A stretch of DNA of 7,300 nt, from assembly GCA_963643985.1 (NCBI GenBank), contig CAVINP010000097.1, positions 1 to 7,300 on the forward strand, read 5' to 3'. Both the position numbers and the translations under genes were made by a program. The DNA is from SFTH01 sp963643985. GTDB taxonomy: Bacteria; Bacillota; Clostridia; Christensenellales; Aristaeellaceae. Below the pieces are notes generated by a model. It saw only the letters and a list, made by a program, of their open reading frames with translations, was not told where the DNA came from and made no database searches. Below are positions 6,901 to 7,300 of the stretch, in pieces (within the stretch, counting starts at the first letter, position 1; every line of letters starts with the position of its first letter).

Positions 6901-6915
6901 GATAGCACATTAGCG
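6884..6915. promoter_or_regulatory. 32-bp near-perfect palindrome, candidate operator of hisZ
   Basis: The dyad is centred between 6899 and 6900. The outer arms are CGCTGATGTG (6884-6893) and CACATTAGCG (6906-6915), matching at nine of ten positions. The centre TATCATGATA (6895-6904) is a perfect 10-bp palindrome. In total 14 of 16 pairs are symmetric. It covers the -10 box and the expected start point, where a bound dimer would block RNA polymerase. Because the left arm lies upstream of the predicted start, it is unlikely to act as an RNA hairpin. The regulator is unknown. Confidence 0.65.
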
Positions 6916-6920
6916 AGCAA

Positions 6921-6934
6921 GCCTCGTTCGAGGC
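6921..6934 (+). other. Small GC-rich hairpin next to the hisZ Shine-Dalgarno site
   Basis: GCCTC (6921-6925) pairs with GAGGC (6930-6934) around a GTTC loop, in the short hisZ leader. Its 3' arm ends three bases before the GGGAGG ribosome site (6938-6943). The same CCTC could instead pair with GAGG in that site, so it might tune initiation. The structure is short and could be incidental. Confidence 0.35.
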
Positions 6935-6954
6935 AGCGGGAGGTTTGAGCAGGC

Positions 6955-7300
6955 ATGGAGCAATGTTCGGGTCTTTCTTATCAGGAGCAGATATCGATGG
7001 ATCTGCAGGGCTTATATGAAAAAAACGGTTATGGCCGATACAAGATGGGCAAGTTTGAGGAATATGATCTCTATGCCCGCAACAAGGATTTCCTTGTGTC
7101 GGACAACATCATTACATTCAGTGAAAACGGCAAGCTGATGGCGCTCAAGCCCGATATCACGCTTTCGATCGTGCGCGGCAGCCGCGACATACCGGGCTTC
7201 GTGCAAAAGCTCTACTACAACGAGACGGTATATCGTGTATCGGAGAGCACGCACAATTTCAGCGAGATCATGCAGGTCGGTCTGGAGTGCATCGGCAGCA
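6955..7300 (+). CDS. hisZ: ATP phosphoribosyltransferase regulatory subunit (partial, 5' part)
   Basis: The first 115 residues are visible and the frame is open at the window edge. HisZ is a catalytically dead relative of histidyl-tRNA synthetase that, with short-form HisG, makes the ATP phosphoribosyltransferase starting histidine synthesis and carries feedback sensing. Family blocks are KFEEYDLYARNKDFLVSD (33-50), GKLMALKPDITLSIVR (59-74), QKLYYNETVYR (84-94) and EIMQVGLECIG (104-114). The start is ATG 6955, with GGAGG (6939-6943) eleven bases upstream. ATG 6997 also has a good site (AGGAG, 6983-6987), but it would cut into the helix before GLYEKNGYG that relatives keep. HisG and other his genes are expected downstream but are not visible. 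A true histidyl-tRNA synthetase is less likely, because its motif 2 FRxExP-type signature is replaced here. Confidence 0.88.
   Translation, partial: MEQCSGLSYQEQISMDLQGLYEKNGYGRYKMGKFEEYDLYARNKDFLVSDNIITFSENGKLMALKPDITLSIVRGSRDIPGFVQKLYYNETVYRVSESTHNFSEIMQVGLECIGS

Noticed and set aside
6899..6907. Minus-strand extended -10 (TGCTATCAT) within the hisZ palindrome
   Set aside because: It is produced by the symmetry of the dyad; no -35-like hexamer is found at the right distance and no minus-strand gene follows.

Overview
The window looks like a piece of chromosome from a GC-rich Bacillota (Firmicutes), most likely a clostridial, Oscillospiraceae/Ruminococcaceae-like gut bacterium. The reasons are strong purine-rich Shine-Dalgarno sites (GGAGG types), extended -10 promoters, a methyltransferase/Hsp33 gene pair, a DeoD-type phosphorylase and a HisZ of the type seen in Clostridia, together with G/C-biased third codon positions. 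The assignment to a family is inference from memory; no phylogenetic marker is present. No mobile element, CRISPR array, rRNA or tRNA was seen.

Layout. (1) Bases 52-702, minus strand: a HAD-superfamily phosphatase (phosphoglycolate phosphatase-like). (2) Bases 703-887: a divergent control region with one promoter for each direction. (3) Bases 888-6795, plus strand: six tightly packed genes that read as one transcription unit from the promoter at 823-851 to the terminator at 6807-6850. They are a class I SAM methyltransferase, hslO (redox chaperone Hsp33), a 566-residue TPR protein overlapping hslO by 4 bases, a 272-residue HEAT-like protein overlapping the TPR gene by 14 bases, a zinc-ribbon/single-membrane-span/TPR protein, and deoD (purine nucleoside phosphorylase). 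(4) Bases 6796-6954: terminator, then a new promoter whose -10 box sits in a 32-bp near-perfect palindrome. (5) From 6955 to the window end: the 5' part of hisZ, probably the first gene of a histidine operon.

How they may work together. HslO is a cytosolic holdase activated by oxidation. The three genes after it encode only helical-repeat scaffolds plus one membrane-anchored zinc-ribbon protein. Their overlaps suggest translational coupling and a shared, unknown job, possibly a protein-assembly or envelope-linked platform. This three-gene module is the least explained part of the window. DeoD (nucleoside salvage) and the methyltransferase may simply share the transcript.

The most checkable new observations are the palindromic operator at the hisZ promoter, a TFIIB/cyclin-like C-terminus on the TPR protein, and a GTG start (5076) for the zinc-ribbon protein.
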